Below are positions 33,189-42,964 of a DNA stretch of 64,000 nt, piece by piece; within the stretch, counting starts at the first letter, position 1; every line of letters begins with the position of its first letter. Both the position numbers and the translations under genes were made by a program. This DNA comes from Pectinatus haikarae (GTDB taxonomy: Bacteria; Bacillota; Negativicutes; Selenomonadales; Selenomonadaceae). The DNA lies in assembly GCF_030813505.1 (NCBI RefSeq), contig NZ_JAUSUE010000017.1; one strand, given 5' to 3'. The notes below the pieces were generated by a model, which had not been told where the DNA came from, did no database searches, and saw only the letters and a program-made list of their open reading frames with translations.

Positions 33189-33240
33189 TTTAAATAATAA
33201 ATAGAAAATGTATTGAATTAAAAGAGAAGGGATTGCGATA

Positions 33241-34275
33241 ATGAGCACGCAAAGAGGATTAAAAAAATTTCTGGCCGGTATAATCGGTGTGGCAGTTATC
33301 GGTGCTGTATTTTACGGCGCAAGTCACAGCGATCAGGCTCAGAGCGGCGGTCAATCCGCTGCCGCAAGCAGTGACGGTCTGTTTCCGATAAAGACATGGT
33401 CCCAGACCGACTGCTCATCGACACCATGGGTCGTAGCTGACCAAAAGGGCTTTTTTGCCGAGGAAGGGCTTAAGGTGGTTTATACCGGCGATACTCAGCC
33501 GGCACAGCAAATTCCCTCCGTTATAAACGGTGATAACGATGTCGGCGGCGGTACGCATCCCAATACTCTTGCCGTGGCTATTAACGGCGGAGCAAAAATC
33601 AAGGCCGTAGTCGCCGGAGGTATAGATCCTGCCCCCGATCTTGATCCCAAGCTGCGCCACATGGCATGGTATGTGACTCCGGAAAGCGGCATAAAATCAT
33701 TCAAGGATTTGAATAACATTCAGGGAAAAGTTAAATTTTCCACAATAACGACCAATATCTGCGCCGATTTTTTGGCTAATAATATCGCCGACAGAAACAA
33801 TGTATCGCGCGATAAAATCGAATGGGTATCAATGCCTGACATTCAGGCAGTACAGTCCGTAAAACAGGGACTGGTCACTGTAGCCGGAGTTCATCCTCCA
33901 TACTACAAATCCATGGAGGATGCCGGCATGATAAAGATCGCCGACAGCTTTGATGCCGGCCTTGGTCCTGAAGCCGGAGTATCATATTATTACTTCAGCG
34001 AAGATTTCATTAAACAGCATCCCGACGTAGTCAAAAAATTTTCCAAGGCAATGGTCAAGGCTGAAAAATGGTCCAATGATAATCCCGAAGAAGCGCGATT
34101 ATTGACTGAAAACTGGATACATGTTCCGGTCTCGGCAACGCATTATTATTATACCAGCACTGACTTAAACCCGCGCCTGATCGATCCGTGGATCAAAGAT
34201 TTGGAAAATAATAAAGTGATCCCTGCCGGTAAGATCAAAGCAGAGGATCTGCTGGCACTGAATCTGGTACAGTAA
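33241..34275 (+). CDS. SsuA/NMT1-like binding protein, tandem copy 1
   Basis: A 344-residue binding protein. A single hydrophobic segment at 10-26 (FLAGIIGVAVIGAVFYG) lacks a lipobox cysteine and has no clear cleavage site, so it may stay as a membrane anchor. DTQPAQQIPSVINGDNDVGGG and VHPPYYKSMEDAGM are unlike the other binding proteins here. It is a close tandem duplicate of the next gene. The ligand is unknown. Confidence 0.85.
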   Translation: MSTQRGLKKFLAGIIGVAVIGAVFYGASHSDQAQSGGQSAAASSDGLFPIKTWSQTDCSSTPWVVADQKGFFAEEGLKVVYTGDTQPAQQIPSVINGDNDVGGGTHPNTLAVAINGGAKIKAVVAGGIDPAPDLDPKLRHMAWYVTPESGIKSFKDLNNIQGKVKFSTITTNICADFLANNIADRNNVSRDKIEWVSMPDIQAVQSVKQGLVTVAGVHPPYYKSMEDAGMIKIADSFDAGLGPEAGVSYYYFSEDFIKQHPDVVKKFSKAMVKAEKWSNDNPEEARLLTENWIHVPVSATHYYYTSTDLNPRLIDPWIKDLENNKVIPAGKIKAEDLLALNLVQ

Positions 34276-34383
34276 CCGAATTATGAATTGACAAACCTGC
34301 CTAATGACAGAAAGCAGATGATATTCTGGCTGATTTTAAATAAGTAAAAACCATATTGATTAGCAGGAGAGGGACTTGTGATA

Positions 34384-35418
34384 ATGAGTACGAGAAGAGG
34401 ATTAAAAAAGTTCATAGCGGGTATAATCGGCGTGGCAGTTATCGGTGCGGTATTTTACGGGGCAAGTCACAGCGATCAGGCCCAGAGCGGAGGGCAGGTT
34501 TTGGCAGCAAGCAGCGACGGTCTGTATCCGATAAGAACGTGGAATCAGACAAACTGCTCGTCGACACCGTGGATAGTGGCCGATCAAAAAGGTTTTTTTG
34601 CCGAGGAAGGCCTTAAGGTAGTTTATACGGGCGATACCCAGCCGGCACAGCAAATTCCCTCTGTAATAAACGGTGATAATGACGTCGGTGGTGGCAATAT
34701 GCCCAATACTCTCGCCGTGGCCATTAACGGCGGCGCAAAAATAAAGGGTGTTGTGGCTGGTACCACAGATCCTGCCCCTGAGCTTGATCCCCGGCTGCGC
34801 CATATGACATGGTACGTAACTCCAGAAAGCGGCATAAAATCATTCAAGGATTTGAATAATATTCAGGGAAAAGTCAAATTTTCCACAATAACGACCAATA
34901 CCTGCGCCGATTTTCTGGCTAACAATATCGCCGACAAAAGCGGTGTTCCGCGCGATAAAATTGAATGGGCGACAATGCCCGATATACAGGCAGTACAGGC
35001 AGTAAAACAGGGACTGGTCACTGTGGCCGGTGTTCATCCTCCCTACTATAAATCCATGGAGGATGCCGGCATGGTAAAGATCGCCGACAGTTTTGATGCC
35101 GGTCTTGGACCGGAAGCAGGAATATCACTTTTTTATTTCAAGGAAGATTTCATTAACCAGCATCCCGACGTAGTTAAAAAATTTTCCCGGGCAATAGTCA
35201 AAGCTGAAAAATGGTCGAATGACAATCCGGAAGAAGCACGGTTATTGACCGAAAACTGGATACATGTCCCGGTTTCGGCGACGCATTATTATTACGCCAA
35301 CCCCAATATAAATCCGCGCATGTTTGATACATGGATCAAGGACTTGGAAGATAACAAGGTGATTCCTGCCGGCAAGCTCAAAGCGGAGGATCTGCTGGCA
35401 CTCAATGTGGCGCAGTAA
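34384..35418 (+). CDS. SsuA/NMT1-like binding protein, tandem copy 2
   Basis: A 344-residue paralogue of the preceding gene: 52 of the first 60 residues are identical. The start is placed at the ATG by homology; a GTG two codons earlier is possible. Differences concentrate in short patches such as GGNMPN versus GGTHPN and SLFYFKED versus SYYYFSED, which may tune ligand choice. It also lacks a lipobox. Both feed the same permease group. Confidence 0.85.
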   Translation: MSTRRGLKKFIAGIIGVAVIGAVFYGASHSDQAQSGGQVLAASSDGLYPIRTWNQTNCSSTPWIVADQKGFFAEEGLKVVYTGDTQPAQQIPSVINGDNDVGGGNMPNTLAVAINGGAKIKGVVAGTTDPAPELDPRLRHMTWYVTPESGIKSFKDLNNIQGKVKFSTITTNTCADFLANNIADKSGVPRDKIEWATMPDIQAVQAVKQGLVTVAGVHPPYYKSMEDAGMVKIADSFDAGLGPEAGISLFYFKEDFINQHPDVVKKFSRAIVKAEKWSNDNPEEARLLTENWIHVPVSATHYYYANPNINPRMFDTWIKDLEDNKVIPAGKLKAEDLLALNVAQ

Positions 35419-35470
35419 CTGAATTTATAAATTGGGAAGACTGCTCAATTGCAGAAGGGGTGATTATATT

Positions 35471-36337
35471 ATGACTGATTTTACCGATGATACCGTTGCT
35501 GTACATGACGAAACAGAAAAAATCGTTGCTGTCAATATAAACAAAATATATAAAGTAAGACAGAAAGACAGCGAAAAGCTAACAGAATTTCAGGCTCTGA
35601 AAAATATAAATCTGACAGTGAAAAAAGAAGAATTTCTTGTTATTGTAGGACCAAGCGGCTGCGGTAAATCAACTTTTCTGGATATGGTCGCTGGTCTCGC
35701 ACACCCGACATCGGGTGAAATATACATGGATGAAAAGCTGATTACGGGTCCCGCTCTGGACCGGGGAATTGTATTGCAGGGATACGCTTTATTTCCCTGG
35801 CGGAGTATACGGAAAAATGTGGAATTTGGTCTGGAAATAAAAAAGATACCAAGAAAGGAACGGACTGAGATCAGTCAGCGATTTATTGATCTTGTCAATC
35901 TGCATGGATTTGAAGACCGTTATCCTCACGAACTGTCCGGTGGTATGAAACAGCGGGTAGCAATTGCCAGAGCGCTGGCTTATGATCCTGAAGTGCTGCT
36001 GATGGACGAACCGTTTGCAGCTGTCGACGCACAGACCAGAGAGTCTTTGCAGGAAGAACTGCTGCGCATCTGGGAAAAAACAAAAAAAACCATTATTTTT
36101 ATTACCCACAGCATCGATGAAGCGATATTTTTAGCTGACAGAGTTGTGGTGATGTCGGCTGATCCCGGAGAAATAAAGGAAACGATAAATATTGAGCTTC
36201 CTCGTCCGCGTGATGGAATCAGAGCGTCAGCCGAATTTGGCAGACTGCGGCAAAAAATATGGCAGCTGCTGCAAAACGGACATGCTGATACAGAAGAACT
36301 GCGGCAAAGCGACAATTTAAACGACAGGGCTGTATAA
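35471..36337 (+). CDS. SsuB-type ABC ATPase of the four-permease cluster
   Basis: A 288-residue ATPase with a longer N-terminus than usual (about 30 extra residues). Walker A GPSGCGKST, Q-loop LQGYALFPW, signature LSGGMKQR, Walker B LLMDEPFAAVD and switch THSIDEA. The ATG at 35471 follows AGAAGGGGTGATTATATT. As the only ATPase between 31.5 and 43 kb it must power all four permeases, unless another ATPase is shared. Confidence 0.9.
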   Translation: MTDFTDDTVAVHDETEKIVAVNINKIYKVRQKDSEKLTEFQALKNINLTVKKEEFLVIVGPSGCGKSTFLDMVAGLAHPTSGEIYMDEKLITGPALDRGIVLQGYALFPWRSIRKNVEFGLEIKKIPRKERTEISQRFIDLVNLHGFEDRYPHELSGGMKQRVAIARALAYDPEVLLMDEPFAAVDAQTRESLQEELLRIWEKTKKTIIFITHSIDEAIFLADRVVVMSADPGEIKETINIELPRPRDGIRASAEFGRLRQKIWQLLQNGHADTEELRQSDNLNDRAV

Positions 36338-36359
36338 AAAAATTATGAGGAACAACGCG

Positions 36360-37658
36360 GTGAAGCAGCAAAATAAAATCAAACTGGAAAATATAGCTGC
36401 AAGAAGTTCTGGTATCCTATTATTTTTTCTTTTGTGGGAACTGTCTGCCCGTTTTCATCTGATCGACACGCAGTTCCTGCCGCCTATATCAGTCATACTG
36501 AATGAGCTGATACATTTGCTGATCAGCGGAGAACTTCTGCATAATTTACTGATCAGTCTGTGGCGGATAATATGCAGTCTGCTGCTGGCGGCGATCATCG
36601 GCATACCGCTGGGAATACTGCTGCAGGGTTGGTTTCCGCGGCTTGCCAGAGATATGGATTCTTTTTTCCGTCTATTGAGTCATGTGAATCCTTTTTCTCT
36701 GTCACCGTTATTCCTGGTGTTGTTCGGTGTGGGTGAAATACAGAAATTAGCTGTAATTTCCATTGTTGCATTGTGGCCGATTCTTTTTCATACAATTACC
36801 GGTGTGCGTTCTATCGAACCGGCAATCATAAAAACTGCCCGGTCCATGAAAACACCAGCTTCAGTCATGTCTGTCAAAATACTGCTCCCGGCAGCCCTAC
36901 CGACAATTATGACGGGACTGAGGATAAGCACTCAATTATCAGTATTTATGCTGACAGGAGTAGAAATGCTGGATGCACGTACGGGCCTTGGTGCTTTGGT
37001 CCACGGCAGCGCAATGTCATTTGATATTCCTCGTTTGTATGCCGGCGGTGTACTGATTATTTTACTGGGAATTGCCTTGATACAGCTTCTGGCATTATTG
37101 GAAAAACAGACGCAATTGCGCTATGAGCAAATAAATCAATATTCTGATGCAGCCAGTGTCAAAAACGGACTGCACGGATATTATATACCGTTGATAGCAG
37201 GCGCTCTCTGCAGCATCATTATTTTTGGCGGCCAGCTTGTGCGGCAGACTGCCGTAATGCCGGAAATGGACCATAATATGGTACACGGCAGCGGTACGAG
37301 CCACCACATGAACGCAGACAACAGTGCTCACGGCAGTATGGACCATCACCATATGGACATGGAGCAAAATGATGCATCATACGATGTTATGCTGCATCCG
37401 CCTGACGGAGGTCCATGGCCTCCGTCATCTGCCCACAAACATATGGATAAGGCTGACCAGGGTGCCGATATGACTCAAAAGGATGCATCCGGCAGTCAAA
37501 GTGACGGTACAGTTCACATGGATACGGCCGATAACACGACTGATGACGGTATGCAACATCACGCTATGCATATGAATAATAGTCAGCAGACAAATGCGGA
37601 TAATAATAATCAAGGCAGCAGCACTGACCATCATCAGCAGCACCATATGGATGAATAA
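36360..37658 (+). CDS. SsuC-type ABC permease fused to a His/Met/Asp-rich C-terminal tail
   Basis: A permease of about 250 residues (coupling loop KTARSMKTPASVMSVKILLPAA) followed by an additional hydrophobic helix (YYIPLIAGALCSIIIFGG) and a tail of about 130 residues rich in histidine, methionine, aspartate and asparagine, with pieces such as SMDHHHMDMEQ and HHAMHMNN ending in HQQHHMDE. The tail looks like an extracytoplasmic soft-metal binding region. I favour the GTG at 36360 (GAGGA upstream); the ATG at 36345 is possible. I know of no described SsuC permease with this tail. It could buffer a metal or bind a metal-complexed substrate; that is inference. Confidence 0.82.
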   Translation: MKQQNKIKLENIAARSSGILLFFLLWELSARFHLIDTQFLPPISVILNELIHLLISGELLHNLLISLWRIICSLLLAAIIGIPLGILLQGWFPRLARDMDSFFRLLSHVNPFSLSPLFLVLFGVGEIQKLAVISIVALWPILFHTITGVRSIEPAIIKTARSMKTPASVMSVKILLPAALPTIMTGLRISTQLSVFMLTGVEMLDARTGLGALVHGSAMSFDIPRLYAGGVLIILLGIALIQLLALLEKQTQLRYEQINQYSDAASVKNGLHGYYIPLIAGALCSIIIFGGQLVRQTAVMPEMDHNMVHGSGTSHHMNADNSAHGSMDHHHMDMEQNDASYDVMLHPPDGGPWPPSSAHKHMDKADQGADMTQKDASGSQSDGTVHMDTADNTTDDGMQHHAMHMNNSQQTNADNNNQGSSTDHHQQHHMDE

Positions 37659-37745
37659 AATGATGCCATCCTGATAAATAAAGACAACTGTCATATAAAG
37701 CAGCTATGGGCTGGACGGATGAAATTCACAAGAGGAGTCACGCAG

Positions 37746-38516
37746 ATGAATAATATGTGGAAATATTTTGAAGGAAAAATAGTTATTCTTTTTTTTATAT
37801 TTGCCTGGGAAATAATCGGCAGAAGCGGTTTAATCAATCCCTTGTTTCTGCCTCCTTTTTCCAAAGTGATGGTAACTCTGTGGGAATTACTGCTTGCAGG
37901 CAATTTTTCCGCTAATATACTGATCAGCCTGCAAAGAGCAGTGCTGGGTTTTATACTTGGAACAGTAATCGCCATACCTCTTGGATTTTTCTTATCTGCA
38001 TGCCCGTACAGGCTCCAGCTGGCTCTTCGGCCGCTGTTCAGAGCAGCCGAGCAAGCCAATCCGTTCATTTTATTTCATGTAGTTATTCTATTCGCAGGCA
38101 TTGGGGAACCTGCCAAAACGGTCATTATAGTATGGGTATGTCTATGGCCGATATTGTTCAGTATCTGCGACGGCATCAAAAATACTGACAGCGGCATGCT
38201 TAAAATTGGCACTTCATTTGGTCTGAGCCGTTGGCAGCTGTTTACCAAAATTACTGTTCCTGCCGTACTTCCGTCTATTTTTACAGGACTGCGCATCAGT
38301 TCAGGATATTCTTTTTTTCTGTTAGTAGTCATAGAAATGATGGGATCGAATTCAGGACTTGGCTGGTTTATTCTGTCCAGCCAGGAAAATTACAATATCA
38401 ACTGGATCTATGCCGGTGCAGTAACAATTGCCATTTTAGCCGTTTTAATAGATCTTATTTTAAAATCAATTGAGGGGAAGCTGCTTGCAGGGCGATATCC
38501 GACAGCTGCCGATTAG
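37746..38516 (+). CDS. SsuC-type ABC permease 4 of the four-permease cluster
   Basis: A 256-residue permease with KIGTSFGLSRWQLFTKITVPAVLP as coupling loop and SFFLLVVIEMMGSNSGLGWFI. The ATG at 37746 follows AAGAGGAGTCACGCAG; an in-frame ATG at 37719 is weaker. It is encoded just upstream of the first D-like pair. Confidence 0.87.
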   Translation: MNNMWKYFEGKIVILFFIFAWEIIGRSGLINPLFLPPFSKVMVTLWELLLAGNFSANILISLQRAVLGFILGTVIAIPLGFFLSACPYRLQLALRPLFRAAEQANPFILFHVVILFAGIGEPAKTVIIVWVCLWPILFSICDGIKNTDSGMLKIGTSFGLSRWQLFTKITVPAVLPSIFTGLRISSGYSFFLLVVIEMMGSNSGLGWFILSSQENYNINWIYAGAVTIAILAVLIDLILKSIEGKLLAGRYPTAAD

Positions 38517-38555
38517 GATTGTTGCATTGGAATTGTTAATGGGAGTGATCAGCAA

Positions 38556-40043
38556 ATGAGTATTTATAAAGATACGGCGGAGGTCGAAATCAGGGAGAGA
38601 AGGCTTGACGCCATTCTTTCTTATCGGGGAGACGCCAAGACCCTCAACATACAGTCAAAGGAAAGAAAAGTCAGCTGCCCCGGCAGTTTTTACAGTCAAT
38701 GCAGCCAATGCGCTGAAGGCTGCGCGGAAACAATAACCTATCATGTTATTGATGCCGCAGTGATCAGTCATGCACCGATCGGCTGCAGCGTTGGGGTGTC
38801 ACCGCGGCATATTTTGGGACGTGCGGTGTCAAAGAACCGCGGTCTTCCTGAACATAAGGTCCAAATGATCAGCAGCAATATTAATGAAGAAGACACTGTT
38901 TACGGCGCTTCAAAAAAATTGCTTGCAGCAATATACGAAGCTGACAAACGGTTTAAACCAAGAACGATTTTTTTACAGGCATCCTGTGCTTCCGGCATCA
39001 TCGGTGAAGATATGGAAAGCATTGCCAAACAGGCAGAGGAAAAACTGCATTATCCGGTTGTCCCCGTCTATTGCGAGGGTTTTAAATCTAATATATGGTC
39101 TACCGGTTTTGATGCCGCTTTTCACGCAGTTTTACGCAAACTGGTGAGGCCGGCGCAAAAGAAGCAGCGTGATCTGGTGAATATCTTCAATTTTGCCGGT
39201 TCAGACACATTTATACCTTTTCTGCATAAGCTTGGCCTGCAGGTAAACTACTTAATACCCATGGCTACTCTGGAGCAGATCGCTTCTCTGACGGAAGCTG
39301 CATGCACGGCGCATATCTGTGAGACGCTGGCTACATATGTAGCTGCGGCACTAGAGGAACAATACGGTGTTCCTGAAGTGAAAGTACCGCCTCCATTCGG
39401 TATCGACTGGACTGACGAATGGATAAGGGAAATCGCCAGGTATACCGATCGTGCGGAACTGGCAGAGCAGGTAATCATCCAGGAACATGAACGGATACAG
39501 CCAGAGCTGGAAAAACTCAGAGAACAATTAAAAGGAAAGACTGTTTATATAATGTCCGGAGATGCTTTTGCGCACAATCTAGCCAATATCGCCAAAGACT
39601 TGAATCTGAATGTCATAGGGTTGAGCACGTTGCATCATGATTTGCATTTTGAAACAAAAGAACAGGCAAATTCACTGGAAGCCTTAATTAAAAGTGCCGG
39701 CAATATAGAAAATGTCAGGGTCTGCAATAAACAACCGTACCGTATTATAAAGGTGCTGCAGGATATAAAACCGGATGTATTGTTAGTGCGCCATCCCAAC
39801 CTTGCTCCAATCGGCATGAAATTGGGAATACCGACTTTGAGCGAGGGCGACGGAAACTACAGTATCGGCTATGACGGCGTGCTGAAATTTGGCCGCCGTT
39901 TGCTGGAACTGCTGACTGCAAAAAAATTATTCGTCAATATTGCGGCTCATGCCAGACTGCCGTACAGCAGCTGGTGGAAAGAAAATAGTGTTGATGCCTT
40001 TGACGATAATACACAGGACAATGAGCAAAGTATCGTCATATAA
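38556..40043 (+). CDS. NifD-like subunit, tandem copy 1 (MAR-type candidate)
   Basis: A 495-residue nitrogenase alpha-like protein. P-cluster cysteines are C52 (in YSQCSQC), C77 (HAPIGC) and C144 (SCASGIIGED). The cofactor cysteine is C255 (AHICETL). The nitrogenase cofactor histidine is not conserved in the equivalent YSIGYDG stretch, which argues against dinitrogen reduction. Additional cysteines C41, C49 and C56 crowd the N-terminus. The ATG follows GGGAGTGATCAGCAA. A near-duplicate follows, and only one K-like gene accompanies the two. The best family match is the methylthio-alkane reductase type, by cluster ligands and context; phylogeny was not computed. Confidence 0.87.
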   Translation: MSIYKDTAEVEIRERRLDAILSYRGDAKTLNIQSKERKVSCPGSFYSQCSQCAEGCAETITYHVIDAAVISHAPIGCSVGVSPRHILGRAVSKNRGLPEHKVQMISSNINEEDTVYGASKKLLAAIYEADKRFKPRTIFLQASCASGIIGEDMESIAKQAEEKLHYPVVPVYCEGFKSNIWSTGFDAAFHAVLRKLVRPAQKKQRDLVNIFNFAGSDTFIPFLHKLGLQVNYLIPMATLEQIASLTEAACTAHICETLATYVAAALEEQYGVPEVKVPPPFGIDWTDEWIREIARYTDRAELAEQVIIQEHERIQPELEKLREQLKGKTVYIMSGDAFAHNLANIAKDLNLNVIGLSTLHHDLHFETKEQANSLEALIKSAGNIENVRVCNKQPYRIIKVLQDIKPDVLLVRHPNLAPIGMKLGIPTLSEGDGNYSIGYDGVLKFGRRLLELLTAKKLFVNIAAHARLPYSSWWKENSVDAFDDNTQDNEQSIVI

Positions 40044-40139
40044 GTATATGAAACAAAATGATGCCCGATACGATGATGTTATCTGCAGCAATATTGGTTT
40101 GCACAGAAACGATAAGTATAGCAACAGGAGTGGTTATGT

Positions 40140-41618
40140 GTGAGTGTTTACAAGGATACGGCCGAGGTCGAAGTCAGGGAAAGACGGCTTGATGCAATCC
40201 TTTCTTATAAAGGAGATGCTAAAACCCTCAATGTACAGTCGAAAAAAAGAAAAGTAAACTGCCCGGAGAGCTCTTACAGCCAGTGCAGTCAATGCTCGGA
40301 AGGCTGTGCAGAAGGACTTATATGCCACATCATTGATGCTGCAGTGATCAGCCACGCACCGATCGGCTGCAGCTTGGGAGCATCATCCCGGCATATTGTG
40401 GGACGCGCGGTGTCAAAGAGCCGCGGTCTGCCGGAACATAAAGTACAGATGATATGCAGCAACATTAATGAAGAAGACACTGTTTATGGTGCTTCCAAAA
40501 AATTATTCACCGCAATATATGAAGCCGACAGGCGTTTTAAGCCAAGAGTGATCTTTCTTCAGTCGTCATGTGCATCCGGTATTATCGGTGAGGATATGGA
40601 AAGCATTGCCAGGCAGGCTGAGGAAAAGCTGCATTATCCGGTCGTTCCCGTCTACTGCGAGGGCTTTAAGTCCACTATATGGTCCACCGGTTTTGATGCC
40701 GCTTTTCATGCGGTTTTGCGCAGACTAGTGAAACCGGCGCAAAAAAAACAGAATGACATGGTCAATATATTCAACTTTACCGGATCAAATACATTTATTC
40801 CTTTGCTGCATAAACTCGGTCTGCGGGTGAACTATTTGCTGCCTATGGCTACTCTGGAGCAGATTGCATCTGTTACGGAGGCAGCCTGTACAGCGCATAT
40901 CTGTGAAACACTGGCCACATATGTGGCTGCAGCGCTGGAAGAACAGTACAGTGTTCCTGAAGTAAAAGTACAGCCTCCGTTCGGTATTGACTGGACCGAT
41001 GAATGGGTAAGGGAAATTGCCAGATATACCGATCGTGCCAAACTGGCGGAGCAGTTAATCGTTCAGGAGCATAAACGGATACAGCCGGAGCTGGAAAAAC
41101 TCAGAGAACTATTAAAAGGCAAGACTGTTTATGTAATGTCGGGAGATGCTTTTGCACACAATCTGGCCAATATCGCTAAGGATCTGGATCTGAATGTGAT
41201 CGGGCTGAGTACACTGCATCATGATTTGCATTTTGAGACAAAAGAGCAGATAAATTCACTGGAGGCACTGATTGAAAGTGTCGGCAATATAAAAGATGTC
41301 AGAGTCTGCAATAAACAGCCGTACCGCATTATAAAGGTATTGCAGCGCATCAGTCCGGATGTGCTGATAGTGCGCCATCCCAATCTTGCACCTATGGGCA
41401 TGAAATTGGGTATTCCGACTTTAAGCGAGGGTGATGCCAATTTCAGTATCGGCTATGACGGTGTGCTGAAATTCGGCAGACGGCTGCTGGATCTGATAAC
41501 TGCCGAAAAATTGTTCGGCAATATCGCAAAACATGCCAGACTGCCGTATAACAGCCGTTGGCGTGAAAATGATGTTGATGATGTTCTTAATAATAGGATG
41601 CTAGGCGGTGAATTATGA
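40140..41618 (+). CDS. NifD-like subunit, tandem copy 2 (MAR-type candidate)
   Basis: A 492-residue paralogue of the preceding gene: 65 of the first 80 residues are identical. It keeps C41, C49, C52, C56 and C77, the SCASGIIGED cysteine and the HICETL cofactor cysteine, and adds C62. GTG start behind AGGAG at 40126-40130. Its stop overlaps the K-like start by four bases (ATGA), so this copy is the one translationally coupled to K. Copy 1 may be an alternative alpha subunit or a specialised assembly factor. Confidence 0.87.
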   Translation: MSVYKDTAEVEVRERRLDAILSYKGDAKTLNVQSKKRKVNCPESSYSQCSQCSEGCAEGLICHIIDAAVISHAPIGCSLGASSRHIVGRAVSKSRGLPEHKVQMICSNINEEDTVYGASKKLFTAIYEADRRFKPRVIFLQSSCASGIIGEDMESIARQAEEKLHYPVVPVYCEGFKSTIWSTGFDAAFHAVLRRLVKPAQKKQNDMVNIFNFTGSNTFIPLLHKLGLRVNYLLPMATLEQIASVTEAACTAHICETLATYVAAALEEQYSVPEVKVQPPFGIDWTDEWVREIARYTDRAKLAEQLIVQEHKRIQPELEKLRELLKGKTVYVMSGDAFAHNLANIAKDLDLNVIGLSTLHHDLHFETKEQINSLEALIESVGNIKDVRVCNKQPYRIIKVLQRISPDVLIVRHPNLAPMGMKLGIPTLSEGDANFSIGYDGVLKFGRRLLDLITAEKLFGNIAKHARLPYNSRWRENDVDDVLNNRMLGGEL

Positions 41619-42964
41619 GCGAAATAATTGAACAACCACGTTATGGCTGTGCTTTGAGTGCACAGCAGACAGTACTGGCCATCCCGCGTGCTCTGCCTAT
41701 CATTCATGCTGGACCGGGCTGTGCGTCAAAAGCCTTTTCCTTTGCAGCCACCGGTGCCGGTTTTCAGGGTGAAGGCTACGGCGGCGGATCACATATTTCC
41801 TCTACCAATACAGGTGAATCAGAGGTTATTTTCGGCGGCGAACCGAGTCTGGAGAAAGAAATAAAAGGCGCTCTAAAAATTCTGGACGGAGATCTGTTTG
41901 TTGTATTGTCCGGCTGCACCTCCGATATAGTAGGTGATGATTCTATATCCGTAGCCGAAAGATTTGCTGCCCAGGGGTATCCGGTGGTAGGGACGGAAAC
42001 TGCCGGTTTTAAAGGCAGCAGTTATTATGGCCATGAAATAGTTGTAAAATCCATCATTGAGCAATTTATCGGTGATGTAAAACCGCAGGTACGGCATGGA
42101 CTGGTAAATGTTTTTGCTGTAGTGCCTTTTCAAGATCCCTTTTGGCGAGGCGATCTGGAAGAAATCAAACGCATATTAACCAATATAGGCTTGGAAGTAA
42201 ATATTTTATTTGGTAATGGCTCGGCGGGAATCAGCGAATGGCGTGACATTCCCAATGCGCAGTTTAATCTGTTGATTTCACCGTCAACCGGCACGGAAAT
42301 AGCAGAGCTTTTAGAAGCGAAATATCAGACACCTTATCTGCAATATCCGATCCTGCCTGTAGGCGGCGTTGAAACCAGTCGTTTTTTACGGGAAGTAGCG
42401 GCTTTTGCCGGGCTTTCTTCTCTGCCCGTTGAAAAAGCAATAGAAAAAGAAGAGCGGCGTTTTTACGATTATTTTGTTGCTGTATCAGATTTTATCGGTG
42501 AATATTGGAATAACCTGCCGGTCGATCTTTATGCTGTCGGCGACAGTATTTATGCACCGGGAGTAAGTTCCTTTTTGGTTAATGAACTGGGACTTGTCCC
42601 CAGGGGAGTTTATGTAACTGATGAACCGCAGCCGGCCTGGCAATCTGTTATAACGGAGACATTAGCCGCACGCGACAGCAGACTGGCAGCTGTACTGAAG
42701 TTTGAAAATGATGGAGGAGCTATTGAAATGGATATACGGGAAAAAGACAAAAATGCCGGAAAATCAATCATTTTAGGAAGTTCATGGGAAAAATTCCTTG
42801 CAGTGGACGTAGACAGTCTTTATGCATATCTCAGCCTGCCGCTTGATGAAATAGTTATCTTAAACCATTCATACATGGGTTACAGCGGAGGGCTGCGTCT
42901 CATCGAAGAAGTATATTCTGCTGTGTTCAAGCGCAAAACGGCAACATCGAGATCTATCGTCTGA
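41615..42964 (+). CDS. NifK-like subunit with intact P-cluster cysteines, set 1
   Basis: A 449-residue nitrogenase beta-like protein, with C12 (RYGC), C36 (AGPGC) and C101 (SGCTSDIVGDD). The short N-terminus is typical of nitrogenase-like rather than true NifK proteins. It should form the heterotetramer with the D-like protein to which it is coupled. Substrate is inferred to be an organosulfur compound from the transporters and sulfur genes around it. Confidence 0.88.
   Translation: MSEIIEQPRYGCALSAQQTVLAIPRALPIIHAGPGCASKAFSFAATGAGFQGEGYGGGSHISSTNTGESEVIFGGEPSLEKEIKGALKILDGDLFVVLSGCTSDIVGDDSISVAERFAAQGYPVVGTETAGFKGSSYYGHEIVVKSIIEQFIGDVKPQVRHGLVNVFAVVPFQDPFWRGDLEEIKRILTNIGLEVNILFGNGSAGISEWRDIPNAQFNLLISPSTGTEIAELLEAKYQTPYLQYPILPVGGVETSRFLREVAAFAGLSSLPVEKAIEKEERRFYDYFVAVSDFIGEYWNNLPVDLYAVGDSIYAPGVSSFLVNELGLVPRGVYVTDEPQPAWQSVITETLAARDSRLAAVLKFENDGGAIEMDIREKDKNAGKSIILGSSWEKFLAVDVDSLYAYLSLPLDEIVILNHSYMGYSGGLRLIEEVYSAVFKRKTATSRSIV

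Noticed and set aside
33241..35418. Insertion-sequence or phage-mediated duplication
   Set aside because: Tandem repeats of binding-protein and D-like genes lack transposase, terminal repeats or integrase; ordinary tandem duplication explains them.
36345..37658. His-rich tail as a frameshift artefact
   Set aside because: The frame is continuous through the permease, the additional helix and the tail, and His/Met codons persist to a normal stop before the next gene's ribosome site.
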